From NCBI RefSeq assembly GCF_013149275.1, contig NZ_JABGNA010000008.1, forward strand, positions 303,034 through 367,033: a DNA stretch of 64,000 nucleotides, in the 5' to 3' direction. The DNA comes from Mucilaginibacter sp. SG564. GTDB lineage: Bacteria > Bacteroidota > Bacteroidia > Sphingobacteriales > Sphingobacteriaceae. The translations under genes were made by a program, and so were the position numbers. Shown here piece after piece: positions 16,232 to 23,589 of the stretch (position 1 is its first letter; each line of letters begins with the position of its first letter). Below the pieces are notes generated by a model. That model did no database searches. It saw only the letters and a program-made list of their open reading frames with translations, and was not told where the DNA came from.

Positions 16232-16518
16232 CCATTGATAAAGAAACAGTTGAAAAAGTTGCCCACTTGGCCCGTTTGGAACTTAATGAAACAGAAAAAC
16301 AGGAAATGATCAAGGATATGAGTAAGATCCTTGACTTTATGGCAAAACTGAATGAACTGGATACAACCGGTGTTGAGCCCCTGGTGTACATGACTGGCGA
16401 CGCTAATGTGTTGCGCGATGATGTGGTAAAACAACAGGTAACCCACCAGGAAGCGCTGGAAAACGCTCCAAAACACGATGAAAACTACTTCCTGGTTGCC
16501 AAAGTGATCGAGAAATAA
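16228..16518 (+). CDS. gatC: Aspartyl/glutamyl-tRNA amidotransferase subunit C
   Basis: A 96-residue GatC subunit. With GatA and GatB it converts misacylated Glu-tRNA-Gln or Asp-tRNA-Asn to the correct amide form. The hallmark N-terminal helix VEKVAHLARLEL and the TTGVEPLVY phrase are present, and the protein ends soon after DENYFLVAKVIEK as in the family. The ATG overlaps the plsC stop in an ATGA junction. gatA and gatB are not in this window, so the complex is assembled from separate loci. Confidence 0.95.
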   Translation: MTIDKETVEKVAHLARLELNETEKQEMIKDMSKILDFMAKLNELDTTGVEPLVYMTGDANVLRDDVVKQQVTHQEALENAPKHDENYFLVAKVIEK

Positions 16519-16528
16519 GTTGCAAAGT

Positions 16529-16597
16529 CAAAATTCAAAATTAAAAAGTCGAAACCTGCTTATTCGTTTTTGAATTTTGACTTTTTAATTTTGAATT
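16529..16597. repeat. Iterated-word inverted repeat (AATTCAAAATT word)
   Basis: A perfect 19-base inverted pair lies at 16532-16550 and 16579-16597 (AATTCAAAATTAAAAAGTC and its complement), with AAGTC and AATTC words repeated nearby. It immediately follows the gatC stop and may also end that transcript. Confidence 0.7.
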
Positions 16598-16642
16598 ATT
16601 GTAACATTCAGAAGTGTACCTTAGTCAAAACTAAAAATATAT

Positions 16643-17383
16643 ATGGAGCCATTGAATACTGACAAACCATTAATAACCATTAAAGATATCGGGCGTAAAT
16701 ACGTGATCGGTGCCGAGGTGATCCACGCGCTTAAATCAGTTACCCTGAATATTAATAAAGGTGAGTTTGTAGCATTGATGGGTCCATCAGGTTCGGGTAA
16801 ATCAACCTTGATGAATATCCTGGGTTGCCTGGATACACCATCAAAAGGCGAATATATTTTGAATGGTATTAATGTAAGCCACATGAGCGATAATGAGCTG
16901 GCTGAAGTGCGTAACTCCGAGATCGGTTTCGTTTTCCAGACATTTAACTTACTGCCCCGTAATACCGCCCTTGATAACGTAGCCCTGCCATTGATCTATG
17001 CCGGTATTAACAAAGAGACCCGTACAGAGCGTGCCACCAACGCGCTTAAAAATGTGGGTTTGGGCAATCGTATCGATCATAAACCCAATGAGCTATCGGG
17101 TGGTCAGCGCCAACGTGTGGCTGTAGCGCGCGCCTTGATCAATAATCCATCTATTATTCTGGCCGATGAGCCTACCGGTAACCTCGATACCAAAACATCC
17201 ATCGAGATCATGGGGCTCATAGAAGATATCCACGCCAAAGGCAATACCATTATCCTGGTTACACACGAGGAAGATATAGCCCTGCATGCCCACCGCATTG
17301 TACGTATGCGCGATGGACTGGTTGAGAAGGACTATGCCAATACCGAAATACAAACCGTAAACAGGCGCGTAGAGGAAGTGTAA
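16643..17383 (+). CDS. ABC transporter ATP-binding protein (LolD/MacB type)
   Basis: A 246-residue ATPase of the family that drives MacB-, LolCDE- and FtsE-type permeases, which pull or extrude lipoproteins, peptides or drugs rather than import solutes. Walker A is GPSGSGKS (residues 47-54), the signature is LSGGQRQRVAVARA, and Walker B is IILADEPTGNLD. GFVFQTFNLLP is the Q-loop phrase of this family. No permease is adjacent; the nearest candidate is the MacB-type permease at 24888, 7.5 kb away, and a pairing is possible but not shown. A serine hydrolase gene follows after 44 bases. Confidence 0.9.
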   Translation: MEPLNTDKPLITIKDIGRKYVIGAEVIHALKSVTLNINKGEFVALMGPSGSGKSTLMNILGCLDTPSKGEYILNGINVSHMSDNELAEVRNSEIGFVFQTFNLLPRNTALDNVALPLIYAGINKETRTERATNALKNVGLGNRIDHKPNELSGGQRQRVAVARALINNPSIILADEPTGNLDTKTSIEIMGLIEDIHAKGNTIILVTHEEDIALHAHRIVRMRDGLVEKDYANTEIQTVNRRVEEV

Positions 17384-17427
17384 AGAAGATGCAGGACTTT
17401 TAGAGTCAGGAATCAAGAAAAAAAATA

Positions 17428-19074
17428 ATGAAACGTTATATTCTTTTTGTTCTGACTTTCGCGATTGTCAGCTATTCGTTTGCCCAAATCGGTAATATTA
17501 CCCAGCCCGAACTTATCCCGTTACCCGTATACAAGGCAAACGTAGGAAAAGGAATTTTCCTGGCCGATACTATCGATTTAAAAAGGCTTAAACAGGCCGA
17601 TCTACTCCGTACATATGAGGCCAGGTCCCAAAACAATTTGTATATCAGGCTTTTTATTGCCAATTCCCTAACCAACTACCAGCATCAGCTTAATCCGTCT
17701 CTAATTGTAGACGATTTGAATAAAGGGAATTTTCAGTTCACTTTTTATGTTGATGGCAGGCAGATCTACCAGGAAAATTTGAACAAGGGCGCCAATTTAC
17801 CGGCTACCAAAAATACCAAAATAACTATAAGCGTTCCGTTGATCAGTAACCGTAACGAGGATTCCTGGGGAAGAGGGCTTTGGTATCGTTTTATAGCCCG
17901 TGGTGGTGATGACGCGTTGAATACAGGCAGTCATTTATTGAAAATAGAGGTGCGCCCGTATATCAGTATCCCCGATTTAAAAACTGGTGAAGTAATTGCC
18001 AGTGGCGAGCTTCAATTTGTAGTGCCGCCCGCCGATGCGAAAGCTGTTCAAATACAGACTATAAAAGTCAATAGCGGCTGGCCTGTTTCTGGTGAACCAT
18101 TTGATCACCAAAAGATCATGGAACTGAATGGCTTAATTGTCCAAAACAAACTGAAAGATATTACCAGTATAGTGGTCATCAAAAATGGGAAACTGTTGAT
18201 TGAGGAATATTTTAATGGTAGTGCCCGCGATTCATTGCATGATCCGCGTTCAGTAGGTAAAACCTTTGCTTCGGCTATGATGGGGATTGCCATTCATGAT
18301 GGTTTTATAAAAAGTGAGAGCCAAACACTCAAGGATTTTTACGATCTCAAAAAATTCAACAATTACTCAGCCAGTAAAGAAGGTGTCACCCTAAAAAGCC
18401 TGCTCACCATGAGCTCGATATTTGACGGGGACGATAACGACAACGATTCGCCCGGCAACGAAGAAAATATGTACCCTACGCCCGATTGGGCAAAATTTAC
18501 GCTGGATCTGCGTGTAGACAGCACTAAAACAGGCGGTAAACAATGGAACTATTTTACTGCCGGGGCCATGCTGTTGGGCGATATTATCAATAAAACGGCT
18601 CCCGGTGGTTTAGAAAAATACGCGGACGAAAAGCTGTTTAAACCATTGGGAATAACAAAATATCAATGGTCGTATTCTCCGCAGCATGTTCCCAGTACCG
18701 CAGGTGGTTTGCAGATGCGTTCATTGGATTATGCCAGATTCGGGCAGCTTTATAAAAACAATGGAACCTGGAACGGTAAACAGATTATCCCGGCAAGCTG
18801 GGTAAAGCAATCGTTTACCAAATATCTTAGCCTGCCAAAAGATGTGGTAGGCGAGGGGTATTATGGTTACCTGTTCTGGAACAAAACGTACACCGTCAAT
18901 AATCAACCGTACGAAACATTCTATTGCTCTGGCAATGGGGGCAACAAAATATTTGTTTTTACCGATGTGCCACTGGTAGTGATTGTTACCGCTACAGCTT
19001 ATAACAAACCCTACGCACATCCGCAAGTCGATAAAATAATGCAGCAGTATATTTTGCCAGCGGTGTTGAAGTAG
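17428..19074 (+). CDS. Secreted serine hydrolase, beta-lactamase class C fold
   Basis: A 548-residue exported protein with signal peptide MKRYILFVLTFAIVSYSFAQ. Residues about 20-210 form an N-terminal region of unknown fold. From about 230 the class C beta-lactamase/esterase domain starts, with the SxxK motif in DPRSVGKTF (nucleophile serine and lysine). Further on it has SLLTMSS, KQWNYFTAGAMLLGD, and a late GNGGNKIFV at the KTG position. The usual YxN is YFT here, so substrate range may differ from true lactamases; peptidase or esterase activity is more likely than antibiotic resistance. The sequence GAGTCAGGAATCAAG just upstream also occurs near 21306. Confidence 0.85.
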   Translation: MKRYILFVLTFAIVSYSFAQIGNITQPELIPLPVYKANVGKGIFLADTIDLKRLKQADLLRTYEARSQNNLYIRLFIANSLTNYQHQLNPSLIVDDLNKGNFQFTFYVDGRQIYQENLNKGANLPATKNTKITISVPLISNRNEDSWGRGLWYRFIARGGDDALNTGSHLLKIEVRPYISIPDLKTGEVIASGELQFVVPPADAKAVQIQTIKVNSGWPVSGEPFDHQKIMELNGLIVQNKLKDITSIVVIKNGKLLIEEYFNGSARDSLHDPRSVGKTFASAMMGIAIHDGFIKSESQTLKDFYDLKKFNNYSASKEGVTLKSLLTMSSIFDGDDNDNDSPGNEENMYPTPDWAKFTLDLRVDSTKTGGKQWNYFTAGAMLLGDIINKTAPGGLEKYADEKLFKPLGITKYQWSYSPQHVPSTAGGLQMRSLDYARFGQLYKNNGTWNGKQIIPASWVKQSFTKYLSLPKDVVGEGYYGYLFWNKTYTVNNQPYETFYCSGNGGNKIFVFTDVPLVVIVTATAYNKPYAHPQVDKIMQQYILPAVLK

Positions 19075-19094
19075 GTTAGCTGAGTAAAAAGGCT

Positions 19095-19163
19095 GTCAGT
19101 CTGAGCACCGTCGAGGACTTGCGTGCAGAGGCCTGCCTCCATGCTTCGACGGAGCTCCATGAC
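19095..19163. repeat. Imperfect palindromic repeat (CACCGTCGAGG)
   Basis: GTCAGTCTGAGCACCGTCGAG at the left and CTTCGACGGAGCTCCATGAC at the right are imperfect inverted copies. The layout is that of dispersed GTCA...TGAC repeats. It lies between the convergent serine hydrolase and cyanophycinase genes, where it could also end both transcripts. Confidence 0.5.
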
Positions 19164-19198
19164 GCCTTACCTTTGTAATTGGTATCGCTCTCCGTACT

Positions 19199-20248
19199 TT
19201 ACTGCACTTCCTGCCGCTTTAATTTTCCAGCCTCTACCCACCACCATTGCCATTTGCCGCCTGATGCCTGTGTGGGGTTAAAATTGCTTACGTCAAACCT
19301 TCCGTTGCCGGTTGCTGAGCCCTGTACTTCATACACCTGGATAGCCTGGTGGTTATTATCCCACGTTAAAGGCTTGCCCGGTTCGCATGTTTCTGGTGGT
19401 TTTTGGTTACTGGTCAATAAAAAATAGGCCTTACTGGTACCAAATACCACCGCATGACCGGTTTCGTCAACGCAAACCGCGGTGTGCTCGTCGGCTGCCA
19501 TGCCGTTGGCAAATAGTTTCCAATCCTTTACAATACGACTTAAAAAGGCCACATGGCGGCCCTGCCTGTCGCGGGTGATGTAATGCTGATCGGTAATAAC
19601 TGATTGAAGGAAGGGGGCATGCAACAGATCGTCATGATATAATTTCACCAATGGGTTGTAGGGATTGGTCAGGGCTTGCTCGGCGGTAACACTGGCATTT
19701 TCGCCGCTGTAATATATACCGCCCATAATGGCACAGCCCGCGCTGGTGCCGCCAACGGGCGCGTGTTTTACATTGAGCAGGTAATTGATGGCATCCATAG
19801 TTTTGGTGCCCCGCCAATAGTTCATGTAGTTGGATTGATCGCCGCCTGATATAAAAAGCATTTCGGCATTGCGGATGATGTAAGCTACCGTATCGTTATT
19901 GGCCAATGCCCGCGAATCGATCTTCAGGGTTTCTACCGAATTTACTTTACCCAGGTTATAGATATAAGGGTTGTAGCCGTCTTTGCCCGATGCGCGGATG
20001 ATCACCACATCGCCGCCGCCGCTGCGGTCTATCATCCATTTAAAGGCCTCGTCAACATCCCTGCCGCCGCCAATCATCACCAGTCCGGCCTTAACAGTGG
20101 TGTTTACATTGGCCGTATCGCCAATAATACCTATTGACGCAGGACGACCTGGAATATGCTTGCCCGATTTAACAGTATCAGGCATAGGCAACGCCCATGC
20201 CGAAAGGCCAAAACCTAACAGGATAATTATCGAAAGAAAAAAACGCAT
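19199..20248 (-). CDS. Cyanophycinase-like peptidase (S51), secreted
   Basis: A 349-residue member of peptidase family S51. Cyanophycinases cut cyanophycin (arginyl-poly-aspartate) into beta-Asp-Arg dipeptides. The nucleophile serine is in GGTSAGCAIMGG, and VMIGGGRDVDEAFKWM near residue 57 and ADEHTAVCVDE are family features. A signal peptide (MRFFLSIIILLGFGLSAWA) shows export, so the substrate is likely taken from outside rather than from internal storage. The gene starts 14 bases after the chitinase stop, so the two probably form one operon. A different beta-aspartyl substrate is possible. Confidence 0.86.
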   Translation of the reverse strand: MRFFLSIIILLGFGLSAWALPMPDTVKSGKHIPGRPASIGIIGDTANVNTTVKAGLVMIGGGRDVDEAFKWMIDRSGGGDVVIIRASGKDGYNPYIYNLGKVNSVETLKIDSRALANNDTVAYIIRNAEMLFISGGDQSNYMNYWRGTKTMDAINYLLNVKHAPVGGTSAGCAIMGGIYYSGENASVTAEQALTNPYNPLVKLYHDDLLHAPFLQSVITDQHYITRDRQGRHVAFLSRIVKDWKLFANGMAADEHTAVCVDETGHAVVFGTSKAYFLLTSNQKPPETCEPGKPLTWDNNHQAIQVYEVQGSATGNGRFDVSNFNPTQASGGKWQWWWVEAGKLKRQEVQ

Positions 20249-20262
20249 GTGTAAATATACGC

Positions 20263-21273
20263 CTAATATTTATACGGTTCCATTTTACCGCATGAGCAGG
20301 CGCAGTTGGTATCGGTAATGCCCAATTTCTTTAAAAAGAACTGGTAAAAACCGATACGGTCGTTCATGTTGTACATGTTTTCGCCTTTATTGCATTCTAC
20401 ATCTCCGTTAACAATATTGATGGTCATGCCAAAGCCTGGTGTGCGGCCTTTTGCTTTATCAACAGCATTGGGCTGCCATTTGCCGGTCATCACATCATGC
20501 GCCGATGGTTTATGCGTTTCGGGAGTCATCCAGAAATAAATGGCGGCTTTAAAAGCCACTACAGGGTCGGTCTCCACCAGGTCTGGGTTGTTCAATAAAA
20601 TTTTGGAATCGCCAAATATACAGGTAGAAGCCAGGCCGTAATTGCCGTTATAGCTTAGCTGCATGGGGCCACGACCATAATACTTTTTGCCAGCAACAGG
20701 CGGATATTCGTCGCTCTCGGAAATATAGGACTGGCTGGTGTTGCTTTCATGAATAAACATCAATCCGTCGGTATAGGTTGCATTTACACCATGGCGGGTT
20801 TCATGGGCTATATGGGCAAAAAAGGCCGCCAATTCCTTTTTATTAGCTTCGGTACTAAATTGCGTACAGAAATTACCATAATCTACCGTGAAAGTGCTGT
20901 CAGGTTTCTTTTTAGCCCAGTCCTCGTTCCAATCCACATCCTGACGAACGGTACTTGTTTTGCCTGTTTTTTTATCGGTGCGTATATATTGGTAAACTGA
21001 TGTGGCCCTGCGGGTAACTTTTATGCTTATCTGTCCCAGTTCGTCGGCTGCTTTGATAAAGGCGGCGTAAGTATAAAACTTATCGCGCTGCGGAAAAAGA
21101 TCATTGAACTGTTTTTCGCTGATCAGGGTGGATATGGATGCGACTTTTTCGGGAGCAGCGGTTGTAGTAGCAGGCGCTTTGGAGCCATTGCTGTTGCCAC
21201 AGCTAAAGGCCGAGACCACCAGTGCTGCAAAAGGTATAATAACGAGTTTTGATGATAATATGATCGATTTCAT
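20263..21273 (-). CDS. Glycoside hydrolase family 19 chitinase, lipoprotein
   Basis: A 336-residue GH19-type endochitinase that should cut beta-1,4-linked GlcNAc polymers. The general acid region is HIAHETRHGVNATYTDGL and the second signature is YYGRGPMQLSYNGNYG, which is diagnostic of GH19. The start at 21273 gives a lipoprotein signal (LVVSAFSC, with C as the lipidated residue), so it is probably anchored in the outer membrane. A longer start at 21318 falls inside a repeat and has no signal sequence at its N-terminus. CACSCGK near the end adds cysteines. It is the first gene of a probable operon with cyanophycinase. Confidence 0.9.
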   Translation of the reverse strand: MKSIILSSKLVIIPFAALVVSAFSCGNSNGSKAPATTTAAPEKVASISTLISEKQFNDLFPQRDKFYTYAAFIKAADELGQISIKVTRRATSVYQYIRTDKKTGKTSTVRQDVDWNEDWAKKKPDSTFTVDYGNFCTQFSTEANKKELAAFFAHIAHETRHGVNATYTDGLMFIHESNTSQSYISESDEYPPVAGKKYYGRGPMQLSYNGNYGLASTCIFGDSKILLNNPDLVETDPVVAFKAAIYFWMTPETHKPSAHDVMTGKWQPNAVDKAKGRTPGFGMTINIVNGDVECNKGENMYNMNDRIGFYQFFLKKLGITDTNCACSCGKMEPYKY

Positions 21274-21288
21274 AGTATTTGTTTTAAG

Positions 21289-21383
21289 AAGAATCAAGAG
21301 ATAAGAGTCAGGAATCAAGGTAAGATAAAAACGTATTCGTTACTGTAATATTCTCTTGATTCCTTACTCTTATCTCTTGATTC
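21289..21383. repeat. Iterated-word inverted repeat (GAATCAAGAG word)
   Basis: The words AGAATCAAGAGATAAGAGTC and GGAATCAAG on the left (21289-21318) reappear as CTTGATTCC, CTCTTATC and CTCTTGATTC on the right (21354-21383). It lies directly upstream of the chitinase start. The word GAGTCAGGAATCAAG is also at 17403-17417. Confidence 0.65.
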
Positions 21384-21515
21384 TCATTTTATGCAAGTTT
21401 AAAGCCTATCATTTAAAAATTTACACTTTATTAGCAAAAATTATACTACAATGGTATCAATACAAAATATATACACGTATATTGAACTTAAAGGATAAAT
21501 GCTGCCGGATAAAAT

Positions 21516-22064
21516 ATGAAGATATATACTAAAACGGGTGATAAAGGGTTTACATCATTAATAGGAGGAACCCGGGTAGCCAAACATCATATACGGATTG
21601 AGAGTTATGGAACGGTAGATGAGCTCAACTCTTATATAGGCCTTATCCGCGATCAGGAGATTTCTGACCATGATAAGGACATATTGAAGCAGATACAGGA
21701 CAGATTGTTTACAATAGGCTCCTCATTGGCTGCCGATCCGGAACGGTCAAAAATGATTATTCCTGATCTGCATTTGACGGATGTGGAATTGCTGGAGCAG
21801 GAAATGGATACCATGAATGAAAAATTGCCTGAATTGCGTCATTTTATTTTGCCAGGAGGGAATAATACCATTTCGTTTTGCCATATTGCAAGATGTATTT
21901 GCCGCAGGGCCGAGAGGATAACAGTTCATTTGGCTGAGGAAAGCCCGGTTGATGAAAAAGTGAATATTTATCTGAACAGGCTGAGCGATTACCTGTTTGT
22001 TTTAGCACGTAAAATTGCAAACGAGCATAAAATACCTGAAAATCAATGGATACCCCGCATCTGA
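21516..22064 (+). CDS. Cob(I)alamin adenosyltransferase (PduO type)
   Basis: A 182-residue ATP:corrinoid adenosyltransferase that makes coenzyme B12 from cob(I)alamin and ATP. The ATP-binding motif KTGDKGFTSLIGGTRV is at residues 4-20. The C-terminal helices hold the RRAERITVHL and DYLFVLARKIANE motifs, with the FVLAR arginine typical of PduO. This shows use of B12 cofactors, for example by methylmalonyl-CoA mutase elsewhere; no B12 synthesis genes are nearby. No cobalamin riboswitch is visible upstream. A poor match to any other family makes the call secure. Confidence 0.95.
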   Translation: MKIYTKTGDKGFTSLIGGTRVAKHHIRIESYGTVDELNSYIGLIRDQEISDHDKDILKQIQDRLFTIGSSLAADPERSKMIIPDLHLTDVELLEQEMDTMNEKLPELRHFILPGGNNTISFCHIARCICRRAERITVHLAEESPVDEKVNIYLNRLSDYLFVLARKIANEHKIPENQWIPRI

Positions 22065-22082
22065 AAAATGTGAAAAAAAATC

Positions 22083-22114
22083 TTGATTTTCCAATAGAAA
22101 ATATTATACTTTTG
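22083..22114 (+). promoter_or_regulatory. Promoter of the DUF2795 gene
   Basis: TTG at 22083-22085 and TACTTTTG at 22107-22114 are separated by 21 bases, a full Bacteroidota promoter. It gives a leader of about 40 bases before the ATG at 22157. Confidence 0.7.
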
Positions 22115-22156
22115 CGAAAAAGTAAATTTACTGAAATTAAATATAAATAGAGAAAC

Positions 22157-22378
22157 ATGTATTGGACACTTGAACTGGCATCTCACCTTGAAGATGCGCC
22201 CTGGCCCGCAACAAAGGATGAATTAATTGATTATGCTATCCGTTCAGGAGCTCCTGTTGAGGTTATTGAAAACCTGCAGGCACTGGAAGACGATGGTGAA
22301 CCGTATGAAAACATCGAAGAAATATGGCCGGATTACCCGACAAAAGACGATTTCTTTTTTAACGAAGACGAATATTAA
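22157..22378 (+). CDS. DUF2795 family small acidic protein
   Basis: A 73-residue cytoplasmic protein of the DUF2795 family. The pattern LASHLEDAPWPATKDELIDYAIRSGAP is the family core, in which a tryptophan-proline pair sits before a conserved helix. The second half is strongly acidic (EDDGEPYENIEEIWPDYPTKDDFFFNEDEY). The function is unknown; small size, an own promoter and an own terminator suggest high expression. It resembles nucleic-acid-associated small proteins only in size, so I give no role. Confidence 0.88.
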   Translation: MYWTLELASHLEDAPWPATKDELIDYAIRSGAPVEVIENLQALEDDGEPYENIEEIWPDYPTKDDFFFNEDEY

Positions 22379-22384
22379 CAGCAT

Positions 22385-22411
22385 AAAAGCCCTCTTTTGG
22401 AGGGTTTTTTT
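22385..22411 (+). terminator. Terminator of the DUF2795 gene
   Basis: AAAAGCCCTC, loop TTTTG, then GAGGGTTTTTTT, directly after the stop codon at 22378. A strong hairpin with a 7-base U-run. Confidence 0.9.
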
Positions 22412-22479
22412 GTTAATGGCTCATTTTGGAATGATTTTAGTAATAACCCTAAAATATTTATCACTTAAAACACATCAAA

Positions 22480-22626
22480 ATGAGAGGTCTATTGTACATT
22501 ATCGCCGTTATCCTGGTAATAGGATGGATATTTGGGTTTTTCTTCGGTCACGTTGGCGGATTGATCCATATTTTATTAGTTATAGCCATTATAGCCGTGC
22601 TTTTAGGAATTATCCGCAGGGCATAG
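22480..22626 (+). CDS. Lmo0937-type small membrane protein
   Basis: A 48-residue membrane protein, MRGLLYIIAVILVIGWIFG.. ending ..LLGIIRRA. It has two hydrophobic helices (about 4-22 and 28-45) with a glycine-rich turn FGHVGG, the pattern of the lmo0937/DUF5670 family of tiny membrane proteins. The length is exactly that of the family and all codons are in one open frame with a clean ATG and TAG. The function is unknown. It follows the DUF2795 gene by 100 bases, beyond its terminator, so it must have its own promoter. A hairpin after the stop separates it from ispD. Confidence 0.85.
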   Translation: MRGLLYIIAVILVIGWIFGFFFGHVGGLIHILLVIAIIAVLLGIIRRA

Positions 22627-22656
22627 CAATTACCTGCTCATGCAACTAAAAATTAT

Positions 22657-22685
22657 AAGCCACGGGTATTAAGCCTGTGGCTTTT
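22657..22685. terminator. Shared terminator between small membrane protein gene and ispD
   Basis: AAGCCAC and GTGGCTT pair around an 11-15 base loop, followed by a T-run on the plus strand. It overlaps the last codons of ispD, so it mainly ends the plus-strand transcript. Confidence 0.55.
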
Positions 22686-23397
22686 TGTTTAAAAGCAGTT
22701 CGGCTATGGCTACGTCTTCGGGAAAAGTGATCTTGATGTTTTGATGACTGCCTTCGGTAAGATGTATTTCGGCTCCATATTGTTCAACCACACTGGCATC
22801 GTCGGTGAAGTTTTCACTATAGGCTTGTTCGTAGGCTTTTTTTAACAAGCCCGCCTTAAAAGTTTGCGGGGTTTGTATCAGGTAGATCTGATCCCTCAAT
22901 AAACTTACAGATCTGTTATTGATCAGCTGCCTAACCGAATCGCGGCTTTTAACAGCTACAACAGCACTGCCGTGCTCCCGGGCCTGTTGGTAAGATTTTT
23001 CAATAATATAACCACTGGTAAGTGGACGTACCGCATCATGAATGGCTACTAAAGTGTCATCATCAGCCGCTATCAGATCAAGCCCATTTTTTACCGAATG
23101 AAAGCGAGCCTCGCCGCCGGTAACCAATTGATGAGGGGTGTCAAATTGGTGGGTATGGCAAAGCTCTTTCCAATAATTATGATAGGCGGCTGGTAAAACT
23201 AAAATAATATCCGGTTTGATAGCCGATTGCATGAAAGCCAGTATGGTATGCATTAAAACAGGCAGGCCGTTAAGCAGCAAAAACTGCTTGGGAACAGCCG
23301 ATTGCATACGGGTACCTGTTCCGCCGGCTACTATAATGGCGTAGTTTTTTTGAGATTGGAGATGTGAGATTGGAGATGTGAGATTTTGTTCGTTCAT
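22669..23397 (-). CDS. ispD: 2-C-methyl-D-erythritol 4-phosphate cytidylyltransferase
   Basis: Third enzyme of the MEP isoprenoid pathway; it joins CTP and methylerythritol phosphate. From the ATG at 23397 the protein has 242 residues. The nucleotide-binding loop AGGTGTRMQSAVPKQFL and the later HDAVRPL, IQTPQTFK and TDDASVVE motifs are all standard. The first 16 residues (MNEQNLTSPISHLQSQ) are extra compared with the family and are written by a doubled GAGATTGGAGATGT word, so repeat DNA has grown into the 5' end of the gene. The true start may be the later codon near KNYAIIVAGG, which has no ATG. Confidence 0.94.
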   Translation of the reverse strand: MNEQNLTSPISHLQSQKNYAIIVAGGTGTRMQSAVPKQFLLLNGLPVLMHTILAFMQSAIKPDIILVLPAAYHNYWKELCHTHQFDTPHQLVTGGEARFHSVKNGLDLIAADDDTLVAIHDAVRPLTSGYIIEKSYQQAREHGSAVVAVKSRDSVRQLINNRSVSLLRDQIYLIQTPQTFKAGLLKKAYEQAYSENFTDDASVVEQYGAEIHLTEGSHQNIKITFPEDVAIAELLLNKKPQA

Positions 23398-23412
23398 TTT
23401 AATGCTCCGTAT

Positions 23413-23503
23413 AGTCATGCCGAACGTGTTTCGGCATCCCACATGTAAGGTTTACTATAGCGGTAACCGTCCTGAGAGATCCTGAAACAAGTTCAGGATG
23501 ACT
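23413..23503. repeat. GTCATGCCGAAC...GGATCCTGAAACAAG repeat, copy 1
   Basis: Two small hairpins: AGTCATGCCGAACGTGTTTCGGCATCC-type (23413-23439) and GATCCTGAAACAAGTTCAGGATGACT-type (23478-23503). The same pair of hairpins in the same order and spacing occurs at 39877-39970, so this is one dispersed element of about 90 bases. GTCA and TGAC mark its ends. Confidence 0.75.
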
Positions 23504-23529
23504 AAATGCTTAAGTTTCCCAAATCTAAA

Positions 23530-23571
23530 GCAAAAAAAATGAGATACAAGAAATTCTCGTATCTCAAATCT
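23530..23571 (-). terminator. Terminator of queA
   Basis: On the minus strand GAGATACGAGAATTTCTTGTATCTC folds into a stem of about 11 pairs, followed by ATTTTTTTT. It lies 20-60 bases beyond the queA stop. (The full stem is at 23541-23565, the U-run at 23532-23540.). Confidence 0.85.
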
Positions 23572-23589
23572 GATATCTTACATCTAAGC

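Noticed and set aside
17428..19074. Antibiotic-resistance beta-lactamase
   Set aside because: The SxxK motif is present but the YxN position is YFT and there is a large extra N-terminal region, so a peptidase or esterase of the same fold is more likely.
21400..21515. Cobalamin riboswitch in front of the adenosyltransferase gene
   Set aside because: The gap is short, AT-rich and has no B12-box or complex folded sequence.
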